A stretch of 64,000 bases of DNA from Pseudolabrys sp. (GTDB lineage Bacteria > Pseudomonadota > Alphaproteobacteria > Rhizobiales > Xanthobacteraceae). The stretch spans positions 1 through 64,000 of the forward strand of contig JAHCKG010000006.1 of NCBI GenBank assembly GCA_026125895.1, read 5' to 3'. Below, piece after piece: positions 28,720 through 37,467 of this stretch; position 1 is the stretch's first letter, and the number at the start of each line of letters is the position of its first letter. The notes beneath the pieces were generated by a model. The model saw only the letters and a list, made by a program, of their open reading frames with translations. It was not told the origin of the DNA and ran no database searches. Both the position numbers and the translations under genes were made by a program.

Positions 28720-29313
28720 CTAATTCCCCAGCGTTCCCTTGGTCGACGGCACTTCGTCTTTGGTGCGCTCGTCGATGGCAACGGCGACGCGCAGGCAGCG
28801 CGCCAGACCCTTGAAGCACGATTCCGAAATATGATGGTCGTTGGTGCCGTACAGGCACTCGACATGCAGCGTCACGCCGGCGTTCATGGCGAAAGCCTGG
28901 AACCATTCCTGCACCAGTTCCGTGTCGAAGGTGCCGACCTTGTCGCGGCCGAAGGTCGCCTTGAACACCAGGAACGGACGGCCGGAGATGTCGAGCGCGA
29001 CGCGGGTCAGCGTCTCGTCCATCGGCATGTGGACGTCGGCATAGCGGCCGATGCCCTTCATGTCGCCGAGCGCCTGCTTGACCGCCTGGCCGAGCGCGAT
29101 GCCGACGTCTTCCGCGGTGTGGTGGAAATCGATGTGCAGGTCGCCGACCGCCTTGACGGTCATGTCGATCCGCGAATGCCGCGCCAGCAGATCGAGCATA
29201 TGATCGAGGAAGCCGATACCGGTCGCGACCTGCGACCGGCCCTTGCCGTCGAGATCGACGCTGACCTCGATGTCGGTTTCCTTGGTCTTGCGCTTGATGG
29301 TGGCGGTGCGCAT
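28720..29313 (-). CDS. hisB: Imidazoleglycerol-phosphate dehydratase
   Basis: A 197-aa monofunctional IGPD that dehydrates IGP to imidazole acetol phosphate. Metal-binding motifs: [42 protein letters not shown] and [17 protein letters not shown]. The ATG at 29313 follows GAGGAA. The phosphatase half of the enteric bifunctional enzyme is absent, as usual in alphaproteobacteria. Confidence 0.97.
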   Translation of the reverse strand: MRTATIKRKTKETDIEVSVDLDGKGRSQVATGIGFLDHMLDLLARHSRIDMTVKAVGDLHIDFHHTAEDVGIALGQAVKQALGDMKGIGRYADVHMPMDETLTRVALDISGRPFLVFKATFGRDKVGTFDTELVQEWFQAFAMNAGVTLHVECLYGTNDHHISESCFKGLARCLRVAVAIDERTKDEVPSTKGTLGN

Positions 29314-29360
29314 CGGAGCTAATTCCTCGTTTCGGCGGCCTTTTATCAGGGGTTGCGGGC

Positions 29361-29771
29361 TTATGCCACAGCCCCGACATCCCCGACCCGCAGGACGGTC
29401 AACGACCGCCAGGCCCCGGTCGGGGTCTCCCATTCGATCGATTGCCCCACGGACAGGCCGATCAGCGCCGCGCCGACCGGCGACAGCACCGACAGCCGGC
29501 CGCCGTCGAGGTCCGCCTCGCCGGGGTAAACGAGGTTAACCGTGCGCGAGCGGCCGGTGGCGTCGTCGCGGAATTCGACCTCCGATCCCATGGTCACGAC
29601 ACCGCGCAGCAGGAAGCCGGACGGCACGATGGTGGCGCGCGCCATCTCCCGCGCCAGGAAATCGGCGGCGCGCGAGTCCGGGCCGGCGGCGGCCGCCAGC
29701 CGCTCGAGGCGGTCGAAGTCGATGCCGCTGACGACGATCGGCGGCAATTCCTTGCGCAGCATTGAAGGCAT
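29361..29771 (-). CDS. rnk: Nucleoside diphosphate kinase regulator (Rnk/GreA-C-like)
   Basis: A 136-aa protein with a small N-terminal coiled coil ([20 protein letters not shown]) and a GreA/GreB C-terminal FKBP-like domain ([53 protein letters not shown]). In E. coli Rnk binds RNA polymerase and competes with Gre factors. Length equals E. coli Rnk. The ATG at 29771 starts MPSMLRKEL; upstream residues are not conserved. Confidence 0.88.
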   Translation of the reverse strand: MPSMLRKELPPIVVSGIDFDRLERLAAAAGPDSRAADFLAREMARATIVPSGFLLRGVVTMGSEVEFRDDATGRSRTVNLVYPGEADLDGGRLSVLSPVGAALIGLSVGQSIEWETPTGAWRSLTVLRVGDVGAVA

Positions 29772-30137
29772 GACGGGACTCCCAGCGTTCGTTAAGCCGC
29801 CGGCCACACATGGGGGCAGCGGCGGGGCTCGCACAGCGATGCCCGCGAACGGACGGCTGGCGACGATTGAATGTGATGATTTGAGCGGAGGAAGAAAAAA
29901 GGTCGACGAGCCCGGGACGACAGACAGCCGTCGCCCGGGTTACCTGCCTGCGTGCAGATGACCGGCGCGCGAAAAGCGGCGTGCAGTGTGGCGCAACAAA
30001 GACCTCATGGTGCCGAATGTAGGATCGCACCGCGCATTGTCAACGCGGCGGATCGGCGCGACATGAAGGCCGGGCCGCGGCGGTTTGCAAACGCCGCCCG
30101 GCGTGCCTAGATGACCGAAATTGCAGGGGTAAAGCGT
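29772..30137. other. Divergent region between rnk and hslV
   Basis: 366 bases holding both promoters. A GC-rich imperfect stem (29911-29939, CCCGGGACGAC against GTCGCCCGGG) is followed on the minus strand, after an 11-base gap, by six T (29895-29900). This could be a weak terminator or attenuator in the rnk leader. A GCCGGGCCGCGGCGG ... CCGCCCGGCG dyad lies near 30070-30105 just before hslV. No gene is convincing. Confidence 0.35.
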
Positions 30138-30695
30138 ATGTCCTCCAACGAATTGCCGTCCTGGCACGGCACCACCATCCTGACCGTGCGCAAAGGCGGC
30201 ACGGTGGTGATCGGCGGCGACGGCCAGGTCTCGATCGGCCAGACCATCGTCAAGGCCAATGCCAGGAAGGTGCGCAAGCTCGGCAAGGGTGACGTCATCG
30301 GCGGCTTCGCCGGCGCCACCGCGGACGCCTTCACCTTGTTCGAACGGCTGGAATCCAAGCTCGAGCAGTATCCCGGACAGTTGCTGCGCGCCGCGGTCGA
30401 ACTCGCCAAGGACTGGCGCACCGACCGCTATCTGCGCCGCCTCGAAGCGATGATGATCGTCGCCGACGCCCAGGTGTCGCTGGTGCTGACCGGCAACGGC
30501 GATGTGCTCGAACCGGAAGCCGGCGTCGCCGGCATCGGTTCCGGCGGCAACTATGCGCTGGCCTCCGCGCGCGCGCTGCTCGACACCGAGGCCGACGCCG
30601 AGGCGATCGTGCGCAAGTCGCTCGATATCGCCGCCGACATCTGCGTCTACACCAACCGCAACGTCACGATCGAATCGCTCAAGACGGCCGGATGA
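30138..30695 (+). CDS. hslV: ATP-dependent protease subunit HslV
   Basis: The 185-aa peptidase of the HslVU (ClpQY) proteasome-like protease. The N-terminal threonine nucleophile is exposed after removal of a propeptide: [11 protein letters not shown] then [10 protein letters not shown], so Thr12 is catalytic. [20 protein letters not shown] and [14 protein letters not shown] are conserved. The ATG at 30138 follows AGGGGT; an in-frame ATG at 30111 would lengthen the propeptide by nine residues. It overlaps the GNAT gene by ATGA. Confidence 0.96.
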   Translation: MSSNELPSWHGTTILTVRKGGTVVIGGDGQVSIGQTIVKANARKVRKLGKGDVIGGFAGATADAFTLFERLESKLEQYPGQLLRAAVELAKDWRTDRYLRRLEAMMIVADAQVSLVLTGNGDVLEPEAGVAGIGSGGNYALASARALLDTEADAEAIVRKSLDIAADICVYTNRNVTIESLKTAG

Positions 30696-31177
30696 CGCCA
30701 GCGCCCTATCAGTTTCGACCGATGACCGCCGGCGATCTGCCGCTGGTGCGTGACTGGCTAAGCGTGCCGCATGTCGCCGAGTGGTGGCACGATGCCGACG
30801 ACTTCGAATTCGTCAGCGGCGATCTCGACCATCACGATATGGGCCAATTCATCGTCTCGCATGCCGATCGGCCGTTCGCCTATCTGCAATGCTATCGCAT
30901 CGGCGACTGGCATGAGGGGTTCGGCCCGCAGCCGGCCGGCACGCGCGGGCTCGATCAATTCATCGCCGACAGCGATATGCTCGGCTGCGGCCATGGCTCG
31001 GCCTTCATTCGCGCCTTTAGCGACAGCCTATTGCAGGCCCGCACTCCCCGCATCGTTCTCGATCCCCAGCCCGGCAACGCCCGTGCGATCCGGGCCTATG
31101 AAAAGGCCGGTTTCACGCGCACGCATGAAATCGATACCCCCGACGGCCGCGCTCTTTTGATGGTACGTGACGCATGA
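30692..31177 (+). CDS. GNAT acetyltransferase between hslV and hslU
   Basis: A 161-aa GNAT of the AAC(6')/siderophore-type (Acetyltransf_8) group: [60 protein letters not shown] (acetyl-CoA loop region) and [13 protein letters not shown] near the C-terminus. Overlaps of four bases at both ends couple its translation to hslV and hslU. The substrate is unknown: it could be a small molecule or an N-terminus. Its retention inside a protease operon is notable, but a link to HslVU is inference. Confidence 0.88.
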   Translation: MTPAPYQFRPMTAGDLPLVRDWLSVPHVAEWWHDADDFEFVSGDLDHHDMGQFIVSHADRPFAYLQCYRIGDWHEGFGPQPAGTRGLDQFIADSDMLGCGHGSAFIRAFSDSLLQARTPRIVLDPQPGNARAIRAYEKAGFTRTHEIDTPDGRALLMVRDA

Positions 31178-32481
31178 CCGACTTTTCTCCGCGTGAAATC
31201 GTTTCCGAACTCGACCGCTTCATCGTCGGCCAGCACGACGCCAAGCGCGCCGTCGCCATCGCGCTGCGCAACCGCTGGCGACGCCAGCAGCTCGATGAAA
31301 AGCTGCGCGAAGAGGTGCTGCCGAAGAACATCCTGATGATCGGGCCGACCGGCGTCGGCAAGACGGAAATCTCGCGGCGTCTCGCCAAGCTCGCCGGCGC
31401 GCCGTTTTTGAAGGTCGAGGCCACGAAGTTCACGGAGGTCGGCTATGTCGGCCGCGACGTCGAGCAGATCATCCGCGACCTCGTCGAGATCGCGATAGCA
31501 CTGACCCGCGACAAGCGCCGCAAGGACGTGCAGGTGCGGGCCGAACAGGCCGCCGAGGAGCGCGTGCTCGATGCGCTGGTTGGGCCCGGCTCGGGACCGT
31601 CGACGCGCGAAAGCTTCCGCAAGAAGCTGCGCAGCGGCGAACTCAACGACAAGGAGATCGAGATCGACGTGCAGGCCGGCAATCAGGGCATGCCGATGTT
31701 CGAAATCCCCGGCATGCCCGGTGCGCAAATGGGCGCCATCAATATCGGCGACATCTTCGGCAAGATGGGCGGCGGCCGCACCAAGACCCGGCGCGTCACG
31801 GTCGAAGAATCGCATTCGATCCTGCTCAACGAGGAGAGCGACAAGCTGCTCGACAACGAGCAGCTTGTTCAGGAGGCGGTACGCGCCGTCGAGCAGAACG
31901 GCATCGTGTTCCTCGACGAGATCGACAAGATTGCCGGCAGCGAGCGCCGCGGCGGCGCGGACGTGTCGCGCGAAGGCGTGCAGCGCGATCTGCTGCCGCT
32001 GATCGAAGGCACCACCGTCAACACCAAGCACGGCCCGGTGAAGACCGACCACATCCTGTTCATTGCCTCCGGCGCCTTTCATATTTCGAAGCCGTCGGAT
32101 CTGCTGCCTGAATTGCAGGGCCGCCTGCCGATCCGCGTCGAACTCAAGGCGCTGTCGCGCGACGACTTCCGCCGCATCCTGACCGAGCCGGAGGCGTCGC
32201 TTATCAAGCAGTACGTCGCCTTGCTGGCGACCGAAGGCGTGACGCTCGATTTCTCCGAGGACGCCATCGATGCCATCGCCAATATCGCCGTGTCCGTGAA
32301 CTCCTCGATCGAGAATATCGGCGCCCGCCGCTTGCAGACCGTGATGGAACGCATCCTCGACGACATTTCCTTTGCCGCCACCGACCGCGCCGGCGCGACC
32401 GTTCGCGTCGATGCCGCCTATGTCGAGAAGCACATCGGCGACCTGGCCAAGAACGCCGACCTGTCCCGCTTCATCCTGTAG
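31174..32481 (+). CDS. hslU: ATP-dependent protease ATPase subunit HslU
   Basis: A 435-aa AAA+ unfoldase that feeds substrates to Hsl[21 protein letters not shown] opens the N-domain; Walker A is GPTGVGKTE; an intermediate (I) domain of about 120 residues follows; Walker B is [12 protein letters not shown]; the sensor-2 region is [16 protein letters not shown]. The C-terminal tail DLSRFIL inserts in HslV pockets. Start overlaps the GNAT stop by four bases. Confidence 0.97.
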   Translation: MTDFSPREIVSELDRFIVGQHDAKRAVAIALRNRWRRQQLDEKLREEVLPKNILMIGPTGVGKTEISRRLAKLAGAPFLKVEATKFTEVGYVGRDVEQIIRDLVEIAIALTRDKRRKDVQVRAEQAAEERVLDALVGPGSGPSTRESFRKKLRSGELNDKEIEIDVQAGNQGMPMFEIPGMPGAQMGAINIGDIFGKMGGGRTKTRRVTVEESHSILLNEESDKLLDNEQLVQEAVRAVEQNGIVFLDEIDKIAGSERRGGADVSREGVQRDLLPLIEGTTVNTKHGPVKTDHILFIASGAFHISKPSDLLPELQGRLPIRVELKALSRDDFRRILTEPEASLIKQYVALLATEGVTLDFSEDAIDAIANIAVSVNSSIENIGARRLQTVMERILDDISFAATDRAGATVRVDAAYVEKHIGDLAKNADLSRFIL

Positions 32482-32513
32482 TCCGGCCGCCTGTCGATGG
32501 CGCGAACCATACT

Positions 32514-32536
32514 GGCGCTTCCCTTTGGGAGGCGCC
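32514..32536 (+). terminator. Hairpin after hslU
   Basis: GGCGCTTCCC-TTT-GGGAGGCGCC, ten pairs with one G-T, 33 bases after the hslU stop. No U-tract follows, so it may be a 3' stabilising or Rho-assisted end. Confidence 0.45.
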
Positions 32537-32562
32537 GGCGCGGTGCGATGTGTTTAATTTAT

Positions 32563-32629
32563 CGCTACAATTAGCGGTTGCGGTAGCACCGAACCTTTAC
32601 GGAGCATCGCGTAGGAATAAATTGTAGCG
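32563..32629 (+). promoter_or_regulatory. Operator-like dyads before the HTH/dCTP-deaminase-like gene
   Basis: CGCTA-CAAT-TAGCG (32563-32576) is a perfect dyad. The ten-base CGCTACAATT (32563-32572) recurs inverted as AATTGTAGCG (32620-32629), 13 bases before the gene. The arrangement fits autoregulation by an HTH protein binding two sites with looping. Confidence 0.55.
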
Positions 32630-32641
32630 GGGAGCGAGGCC

Positions 32642-33394
32642 ATGGCCGCGGCCAGCCGGGGCAAGAAGGACACCAATTCGACGACCGAGCGCAGCTCACC
32701 AGGCGCGCATCTCAGGGCCGTGCTCAGGCGCCTTGGGCTAGACCAGGTGGCCGTCAGCAAGGCGACCGGCGTGTCGCGCCAGTCCATCAACAACATCGTC
32801 AACGGCCGGCAGCCGATCTCGCGGGCCATGGCCGGCAAGCTCGGCCGCTTGACCGGCCACAGCTCGGACTACTGGCTCAGCGAATCCTTCGGTCAGCAAC
32901 GTGCGCCGGAACGACCGCGAGCTGCCGCCCCGCTGGTCAATCATGAGATCGACCGCGCGATCCGCCAAGGCGTCATCGCCATAAAGCCTTTCGTCATCGG
33001 CCATTTGCGTGCAGCCTCGATCGATCTGACGCTCGGCAGCGAGGTGTTCGCCGACGGCGAGACCATCGACCTCGGCCGCCGCAAGCTTTTCGATCTCAAA
33101 CCGGGCTGCGCCTTGCATGCCGTGACAGGGGAGATCGTCGAACTGCCCAACGATTATCTCGGACGCTTCGGCGCCACCGCCAGGCTGACCGCCGGCTGCG
33201 TCATTCTCTCCGGCGCTCTGCATGTCGAACCGGGTTTCAAGGGTGCCGTGCGTTTCGTGCTGTTCAATGCCGGCCCCACCCCTTTTTCACTGCGGCGGGG
33301 CGACACCATCGGCATGCTGGAACTTCTGTCTCTTGCCACGGCTGCCGAGCCGGACCGCTCGGGCAGTGACAAGCGGAATATAAAATTATCTTGA
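32642..33394 (+). CDS. XRE/HigA-type HTH fused to a dCTP deaminase/dUTPase-like domain
   Basis: A 250-aa two-domain protein. Residues 22-80 form an XRE/HigA-type HTH (LGLDQVAVSKATGVSRQSIN NIVNGRQPIS). Residues about 100-235 match the trimeric dCTP deaminase/dUTPase fold: IKPFVIGHLRAASIDLTLGS, LGRFGATARLTAG, LHVEPGFKGAVRFVLFNAG and LRRGDTIGMLELL. In active Dcd the RSS triplet and the catalytic Glu (in VLEF) are required; here these positions read ATA and VLF, so catalysis is unlikely. I infer a regulator that senses a (deoxy)nucleotide, known for the families only by fold. Operator-like dyads lie upstream. Confidence 0.8.
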   Translation: MAAASRGKKDTNSTTERSSPGAHLRAVLRRLGLDQVAVSKATGVSRQSINNIVNGRQPISRAMAGKLGRLTGHSSDYWLSESFGQQRAPERPRAAAPLVNHEIDRAIRQGVIAIKPFVIGHLRAASIDLTLGSEVFADGETIDLGRRKLFDLKPGCALHAVTGEIVELPNDYLGRFGATARLTAGCVILSGALHVEPGFKGAVRFVLFNAGPTPFSLRRGDTIGMLELLSLATAAEPDRSGSDKRNIKLS

Positions 33395-33446
33395 CAGCGG
33401 CGGCACCCCTTCGGATATACTTAAGGTTGTAAACTTTAAAACAACC
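33391..33446 (+). promoter_or_regulatory. Promoter with overlapping operator dyad
   Basis: TTGACA (33391-33396), a 19-base spacer, TATACT (33416-33421), then GGTTGT-N10-ACAACC (33425-33446). The dyad would cover the transcription start. It lies at the end of the HTH/dCTP-deaminase-like gene and before the 76-aa gene. Confidence 0.55.
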
Positions 33447-33469
33447 AACCAGATGGGGGATCCGGCGCG

Positions 33470-33700
33470 ATGCGGGTGTACAGGCGTGACAAGAGAAAGA
33501 TCCTCGTGCCGGCCCTCGACGGCGCCGCCCGGCGTCGGGAGGTCGAGGCCGACGTCCTCGCGATGTGGATCGTGGCGTCGCGGCTCCTGGGACGGCTTAC
33601 GGAATCAGGCCAACCGTCCCTCAGCCGCAAGGCGCGGCCGCGCGGCAGAAGCCTCCGGGCAATGAAGACCGAAGCGACGCGCTCTGCGCTTATTCCTTGA
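33470..33700 (+). CDS. Hypothetical 76-aa protein
   Basis: A basic protein starting MRVYRRDKRKILVPALDGAA, with a hydrophobic helix (VLAMWIVASRLLGRL) and an arginine-rich tail. No family recognised. A good promoter with an operator dyad lies just upstream, which favours a real gene, although the ribosome site is weak. It converges on, and overlaps by 11 bases, the lysine-rich gene. The upstream HTH/dCTP-deaminase-like regulator is a plausible controller. Confidence 0.45.
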   Translation: MRVYRRDKRKILVPALDGAARRREVEADVLAMWIVASRLLGRLTESGQPSLSRKARPRGRSLRAMKTEATRSALIP

Positions 33701-33995
33701 TTGTCGTCGTTGGATCAGTCAGCGCCACCGGGTCCGAGGCCGGGAAAGTTTCAATCAAGCCCTCGTCCAACTCGCGCTCGATGAGTGCTTTTCGCGCCGG
33801 CTTGCTGGTCGGAGGGCGGCGACTTGTTCTCTTCGCAGCCTGCTTCGCCGCCTTTTTGGCTGCCGGATGCTTCACGCTCTTGGTGCGTCCGGTCTTCCTG
33901 ACGCGCTTTACCGACTTCTTCCGCGCTGCCGGCCTCTTCGCTTTGGATTTGACTTTGGATTTTGCTTTCGCCTTGCGCTTCGCCTTCTTGGCCAT
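33690..33995 (-). CDS. Lysine/alanine-rich histone-like protein
   Basis: A 101-aa protein. Residues 1-70 are Lys/Ala/Arg-rich (MAKKAKRKAKAKSKVKSKAK ... HPAAKKAAKQAAKR), like the tail of histone H1 or bacterial H1-like proteins, so it likely binds nucleic acid. The C-terminal LIETFPASDPVALTDPTTTI contains TFPASDP, a motif common in short alphaproteobacterial proteins of unknown role. Function not known. Confidence 0.75.
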   Translation of the reverse strand: MAKKAKRKAKAKSKVKSKAKRPAARKKSVKRVRKTGRTKSVKHPAAKKAAKQAAKRTSRRPPTSKPARKALIERELDEGLIETFPASDPVALTDPTTTIKE

Positions 33996-34051
33996 GGACG
34001 CCCCCTTGCCTTGCCGCCGTTAGTCGTGCCCGCGTTCAGTCTTGCGCGCGT

Positions 34052-34624
34052 TCAATCTTTGACGCGGCGGATGCGGACGTAGAGCGCACCCTCGCCGCCA
34101 TGCGCGATGTGGGCATCCTCGAAGCCGATAACATACGCGCGAAACTCGGGAAGCGACAGCCACTGCGGCACCTGACGGCGCAGCACGCCGCGCTCGCGGC
34201 CGCTGTCGTCGAAATGAGAGGTTCGCGCCACACCTTTACCGGTGATCACCAGCACGAGACGGGCGCCCCGCGCGCTGGCCGAACGCAGGAATCGCAGCAG
34301 CACATCGTGGGCTTCGCTTTGCGTGAGACCATGCAGATCGAGCCGCGCGTCGATGTCCTGTTTGCCGCGCGCGAGGCCACGCTTGGCGCGGCGCGTTAGC
34401 GGCGGTGCGATCGGCGCCGGCTTTGGCGGCGGCGGCGCGACTGCGGCTTTGGGTTCGGCAGGCTTGGCCCGCGCCCGCGGTCTCGGCGCCGGGATGTCAG
34501 CTTTGTCCTCGGCTTCGACGGCCGCGGCTTCGCCGGGCCGCAACGGCTTCATCGTCTTCGTGATCGTCGACCAGAGAACGCGTTCGTCGTAGCTGAGAAC
34601 GCGGCGTTTGCCGTCACGGCTCAT
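34052..34624 (-). CDS. Smr-domain protein
   Basis: A 190-aa protein with an unstructured Pro/Ala linker (about 30-80) and a C-terminal Smr (MutS2-related) domain: ARLDLHGLTQSEAHDVLLRF, VLVITGKG, and HIAHGGEGALYVRIRR. Smr domains nick or cleave DNA or RNA; the DLHGL and GKG motifs are intact. It is not fused to MutS2. It lies immediately after mltA in the same direction, an arrangement common in this order. Confidence 0.92.
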   Translation of the reverse strand: MSRDGKRRVLSYDERVLWSTITKTMKPLRPGEAAAVEAEDKADIPAPRPRARAKPAEPKAAVAPPPPKPAPIAPPLTRRAKRGLARGKQDIDARLDLHGLTQSEAHDVLLRFLRSASARGARLVLVITGKGVARTSHFDDSGRERGVLRRQVPQWLSLPEFRAYVIGFEDAHIAHGGEGALYVRIRRVKD

Positions 34625-34636
34625 GGCCTTAAACCG

Positions 34637-35896
34637 TCAGAGCCGCGACGTGCCGTCGGCAACAACGGACTTCGGACGCGGCTTGGGCAGCGGCACGCCG
34701 GCGGCGACTTCAGTGTCGCCTTTGACCGTCACGTCCTTGGGCACCAGCATGACGAACTTGCCGAACTGCTTGATGCGGCCGGCGATCGACGGAATATCCG
34801 GGCCGTGGCCGAAATAGATGTCGGCGCGCGCCGCGCCGCGGATGGCCGAGCCGGTGTCCTGCGCGATCATCAGCCGCTGAAACGAATCTTCCGGCGCTTC
34901 GCTTTTCAGCGGCAGCTTGGCGTCGATCCACACCGGCGTGCCGTAGACATGCATCGACGGATCGACCGCGATCGAACGCCCCGGCGTCAACTGAATGCCC
35001 TGGGCGCCAAGGCATTCCTCATGGGGTTCCAAGGTCGTCTTGGAGAAGAACACATAGGAGCGATTCTTTTCGCGCAGCGCCTGCCCTTCGTCGGGATTGG
35101 CTTCCATGTAGTCGCGAATCTTGTCCATCGACATTTCTTGCGGCGTGAACACGCCCTTGTCGATGAGGATGCGGCCGACCGGCGTGTACGGCTTGCCGTT
35201 GCTGGCGATGTAGTTGAGGCGCATCAGCGCGCCGTCGGTCAGCTTGACGCGCGTCGATCCCTGGATCTGCGCGAAGAAGGCATCGACCGGATTCTTCACC
35301 CAGCAGATTTCGAGGCCCTTGCCCTCGAGCGCGCCCTTCTCGATGTCGGTGCGGTCGTACTGCCCGAACACCGTGCTCTTCTTGCCGGCGAACTTGGCCG
35401 GGACGCCGTAGATCGGCACCGAATATTCGGCGGTCTTCACGCGCGAGCCGAGCACTTCCGGCTCGTAATAGCCGGTGTAGAAGCCGTCGGCGCCGGTGTA
35501 ATAGCCGTAGGTTTTCATCTCCGGCAGGATGCGGACCGGCTTGAAATTGTCCTCGAAGAACTTGCGTGCCGTCTCGGCATCGACGCTGCCGCCGGCGGCA
35601 ACCACGGTCGCGTTGCGGCAGGCATTGTACAGCCCGCCATAGACCGGGCGCGCTTTGCGCATTGCCGGGGTCGCATTGAGAATGGCGCCGCAGCTTTTCA
35701 GATAAGCGCCAAAGGCGGCCGACTGGTTATCGTCGCTCCAGCCGTCGAGCTTGGCGAAGGTCAGCGCTTCAACCTGGGCATTGCGAAACTTCATCGGCTG
35801 CGCCGTTGCCGGAGCGGCTGCAGTCGCCATCAGACCGAGCGAAAAACCAAACGCAACAAGACAGTGGGATCGACTTGCCGCGGTGTTTCGCGCCAT
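34637..35896 (-). CDS. mltA: Membrane-bound lytic murein transglycosylase A
   Basis: A 419-aa peptidoglycan lyase that cleaves MurNAc-GlcNAc bonds to 1,6-anhydro products. A signal peptide spans residues 1-33 (ATAAAPATAQ cleavage region) without a lipobox cysteine, so it is probably soluble in the periplasm. The MltA barrel shows DGFYTGYYEPEVLGS, VKLTDGALMRLNYIASNGKP, SYVFFSK and a C-terminal 3D domain with MIAQDTGSAIRGAARADIYFG (catalytic Asp). It starts just after the Tim44-domain gene. Confidence 0.94.
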   Translation of the reverse strand: MARNTAASRSHCLVAFGFSLGLMATAAAPATAQPMKFRNAQVEALTFAKLDGWSDDNQSAAFGAYLKSCGAILNATPAMRKARPVYGGLYNACRNATVVAAGGSVDAETARKFFEDNFKPVRILPEMKTYGYYTGADGFYTGYYEPEVLGSRVKTAEYSVPIYGVPAKFAGKKSTVFGQYDRTDIEKGALEGKGLEICWVKNPVDAFFAQIQGSTRVKLTDGALMRLNYIASNGKPYTPVGRILIDKGVFTPQEMSMDKIRDYMEANPDEGQALREKNRSYVFFSKTTLEPHEECLGAQGIQLTPGRSIAVDPSMHVYGTPVWIDAKLPLKSEAPEDSFQRLMIAQDTGSAIRGAARADIYFGHGPDIPSIAGRIKQFGKFVMLVPKDVTVKGDTEVAAGVPLPKPRPKSVVADGTSRL

Positions 35897-35899
35897 GCG

Positions 35900-36616
35900 T
35901 TATTGTCCGGCTTCGGTGGCGACCAGTTTCCAGTTCGGATCGCGCGACGACACATCGCGCGCAAACGTCCAGACGTCGGTGACGTCGGTGACACTCTCGG
36001 CATTGCCGTCGATCACCTCGCCAGCCTTGTTGCGCGTGACCGACACCAGCTTCGAGAGGAAGCGGACGGTGACCTGCGCGCTGCGGCCGCGGACCTCGGC
36101 ATTGGTGATGGTCGCCTTGTCGATCGAGACGAATCGGCTCTCGACGGTGTCGCCGCGCTTCTCGCGCTCGCCGATGGCGCCGTCGAAGCCGTCATAGACT
36201 TCGCGCGACAGCAGGTTGCGCAAGCTGCGGCGGTCGCCCTCGGCATAGGCGGTCACGATCATCTCGTAGGCGGCGCGGGCGCCGGTCAGGAAGTGGTTCG
36301 CGTCGAAATTGCGGTCGGCGGCGACGACGGCGTCGAGACCCGCGGCGAGCGGCGTGCCGGCTTCGGCAATGCCCTTCCAGCGCTCGGCCGGCGTCGTCTC
36401 GGAAGCCTCGTCGGTCTTGCGGGCGGCCTCGGCGGGCCGGTTCGGAATCTGCACGACGTTGTCGCCCGCCGGCCGGGCGGGTTCGCGCGCGGCATAGGGA
36501 TCGTAAGGCGGCCGTTCGCGGCCGGTGCGCTGACCCAGCACGCTGCGCAACCGCAGGAAGATGAACACCGCGAGTGCCAGAAAGATAATGGTGTAGATGT
36601 CGAACACGTCTTGCAT
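35900..36616 (-). CDS. Tim44/TimA-domain membrane-anchored protein
   Basis: A 238-aa protein with one N-terminal TM helix (about 6-24, IYTIIFLALAVFIFLRL), a proline-rich linker and a C-terminal Tim44-like domain (LTGARAAYEMIVTAYAEGDR; LSREVYDGFDGAIGER; VTDVTDVWTFARDVSS). Alphaproteobacterial TimA proteins are relatives of mitochondrial Tim44; the bacterial role is uncertain, perhaps at the inner membrane with lipoprotein or protein export. The ATG at 36616 starts MQDVFDIY; upstream codons are not conserved. It is in a unit with mltA and the smr gene, and divergent from fxsA-secB. Confidence 0.9.
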   Translation of the reverse strand: MQDVFDIYTIIFLALAVFIFLRLRSVLGQRTGRERPPYDPYAAREPARPAGDNVVQIPNRPAEAARKTDEASETTPAERWKGIAEAGTPLAAGLDAVVAADRNFDANHFLTGARAAYEMIVTAYAEGDRRSLRNLLSREVYDGFDGAIGEREKRGDTVESRFVSIDKATITNAEVRGRSAQVTVRFLSKLVSVTRNKAGEVIDGNAESVTDVTDVWTFARDVSSRDPNWKLVATEAGQ

Positions 36617-36833
36617 ACTTTCGGCTACCGTACCGGAGGGGCTTCGGATCCGGCCTCTGGGGTCGGAATAACCCACGAGACGGCGTAGCGGTTGGTCCCA
36701 CCCACCCTATTTAAGCTGACGGATGCGCCGATCCAATGGCTTAGCGCCGCATGATCGGCGCGGGTCGGACCGCGCAAACCTTAGACGATCGGCCCGCACA
36801 GGCCAATATCGTCGGCCCGCCGGAGGAATCCCG

Positions 36834-37322
36834 ATGAATGTGGCAAAATGGCTGTTGCTCGGCCTCCTGGCGTTGCCGCTGGCCGAATTGGCGGCTTTTA
36901 TTGCCGTTGCGGCGGCCTATGGCTTCGCCCTGGCGCTGCTGCTGCTGATTGCCGGTTCGGTCGCGGGCGGGCTGATTTTGCGCCGCGCCGGTGGCCAGCA
37001 CATCGCGCGGATGCGGGTCGCCATGCAGGACGGCTTCAACCAGAACAATTTCACGGCGTTACGTGCTGACGGCGTCGGCGGCCTCACCCTTCTGGGCGGG
37101 TTTCTGCTGGCGGTACCGGGGTTTATCACCGACGTGATCGGCCTTATGGTGCTCGCGGTTCCGCTCTGGGCGCGGCTCGGTGAGGCGCTTGGCCGCAGGC
37201 CGTCGCCGCCGCCGCGCGCCGACGGCGTCGTCGATCTCGAGCCGGAGCAGTGGCGCCGGGTCGATGATCCGGTGCTGCCGCATCGCCGCCCCGACGACCC
37301 GGCGGGCGAGGTCCGTCACTGA
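36834..37322 (+). CDS. fxsA: FxsA family membrane protein
   Basis: A 162-aa inner-membrane protein with about three hydrophobic helices: WLLLGLLALPLAELAAFIAV, a second (ALALLLLIAGSVAGGLIL) and a third (GGLTLLGGFLLAVPGFITDV). In E. coli FxsA (SuzA) eases phage T7 exclusion by the F plasmid; its normal role is unknown. The ATG at 36834 follows GGAGGAAT. The C-terminal tail is soluble and basic. Confidence 0.92.
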   Translation: MNVAKWLLLGLLALPLAELAAFIAVAAAYGFALALLLLIAGSVAGGLILRRAGGQHIARMRVAMQDGFNQNNFTALRADGVGGLTLLGGFLLAVPGFITDVIGLMVLAVPLWARLGEALGRRPSPPPRADGVVDLEPEQWRRVDDPVLPHRRPDDPAGEVRH

Positions 37323-37467
37323 CCCGACATTGAAGCGCCGCAACGTCCACGGCGCATTTACGATACCGCAAGACGCGGACCGCGCCGCACAACCACGGCT
37401 GCCGTTGTTCTTGTTCACCCAAAATGGCCGTGTTAGCCAACCGCCGCGTACACAGGGGATATAGTTC

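Noticed and set aside
29940-30005. Possible leader peptide upstream of rnk (MRSLLRHTARRF...)
   Set aside because: No residue run that would fit attenuation, no ribosome site, and the nearby hairpin is not a clean terminator.
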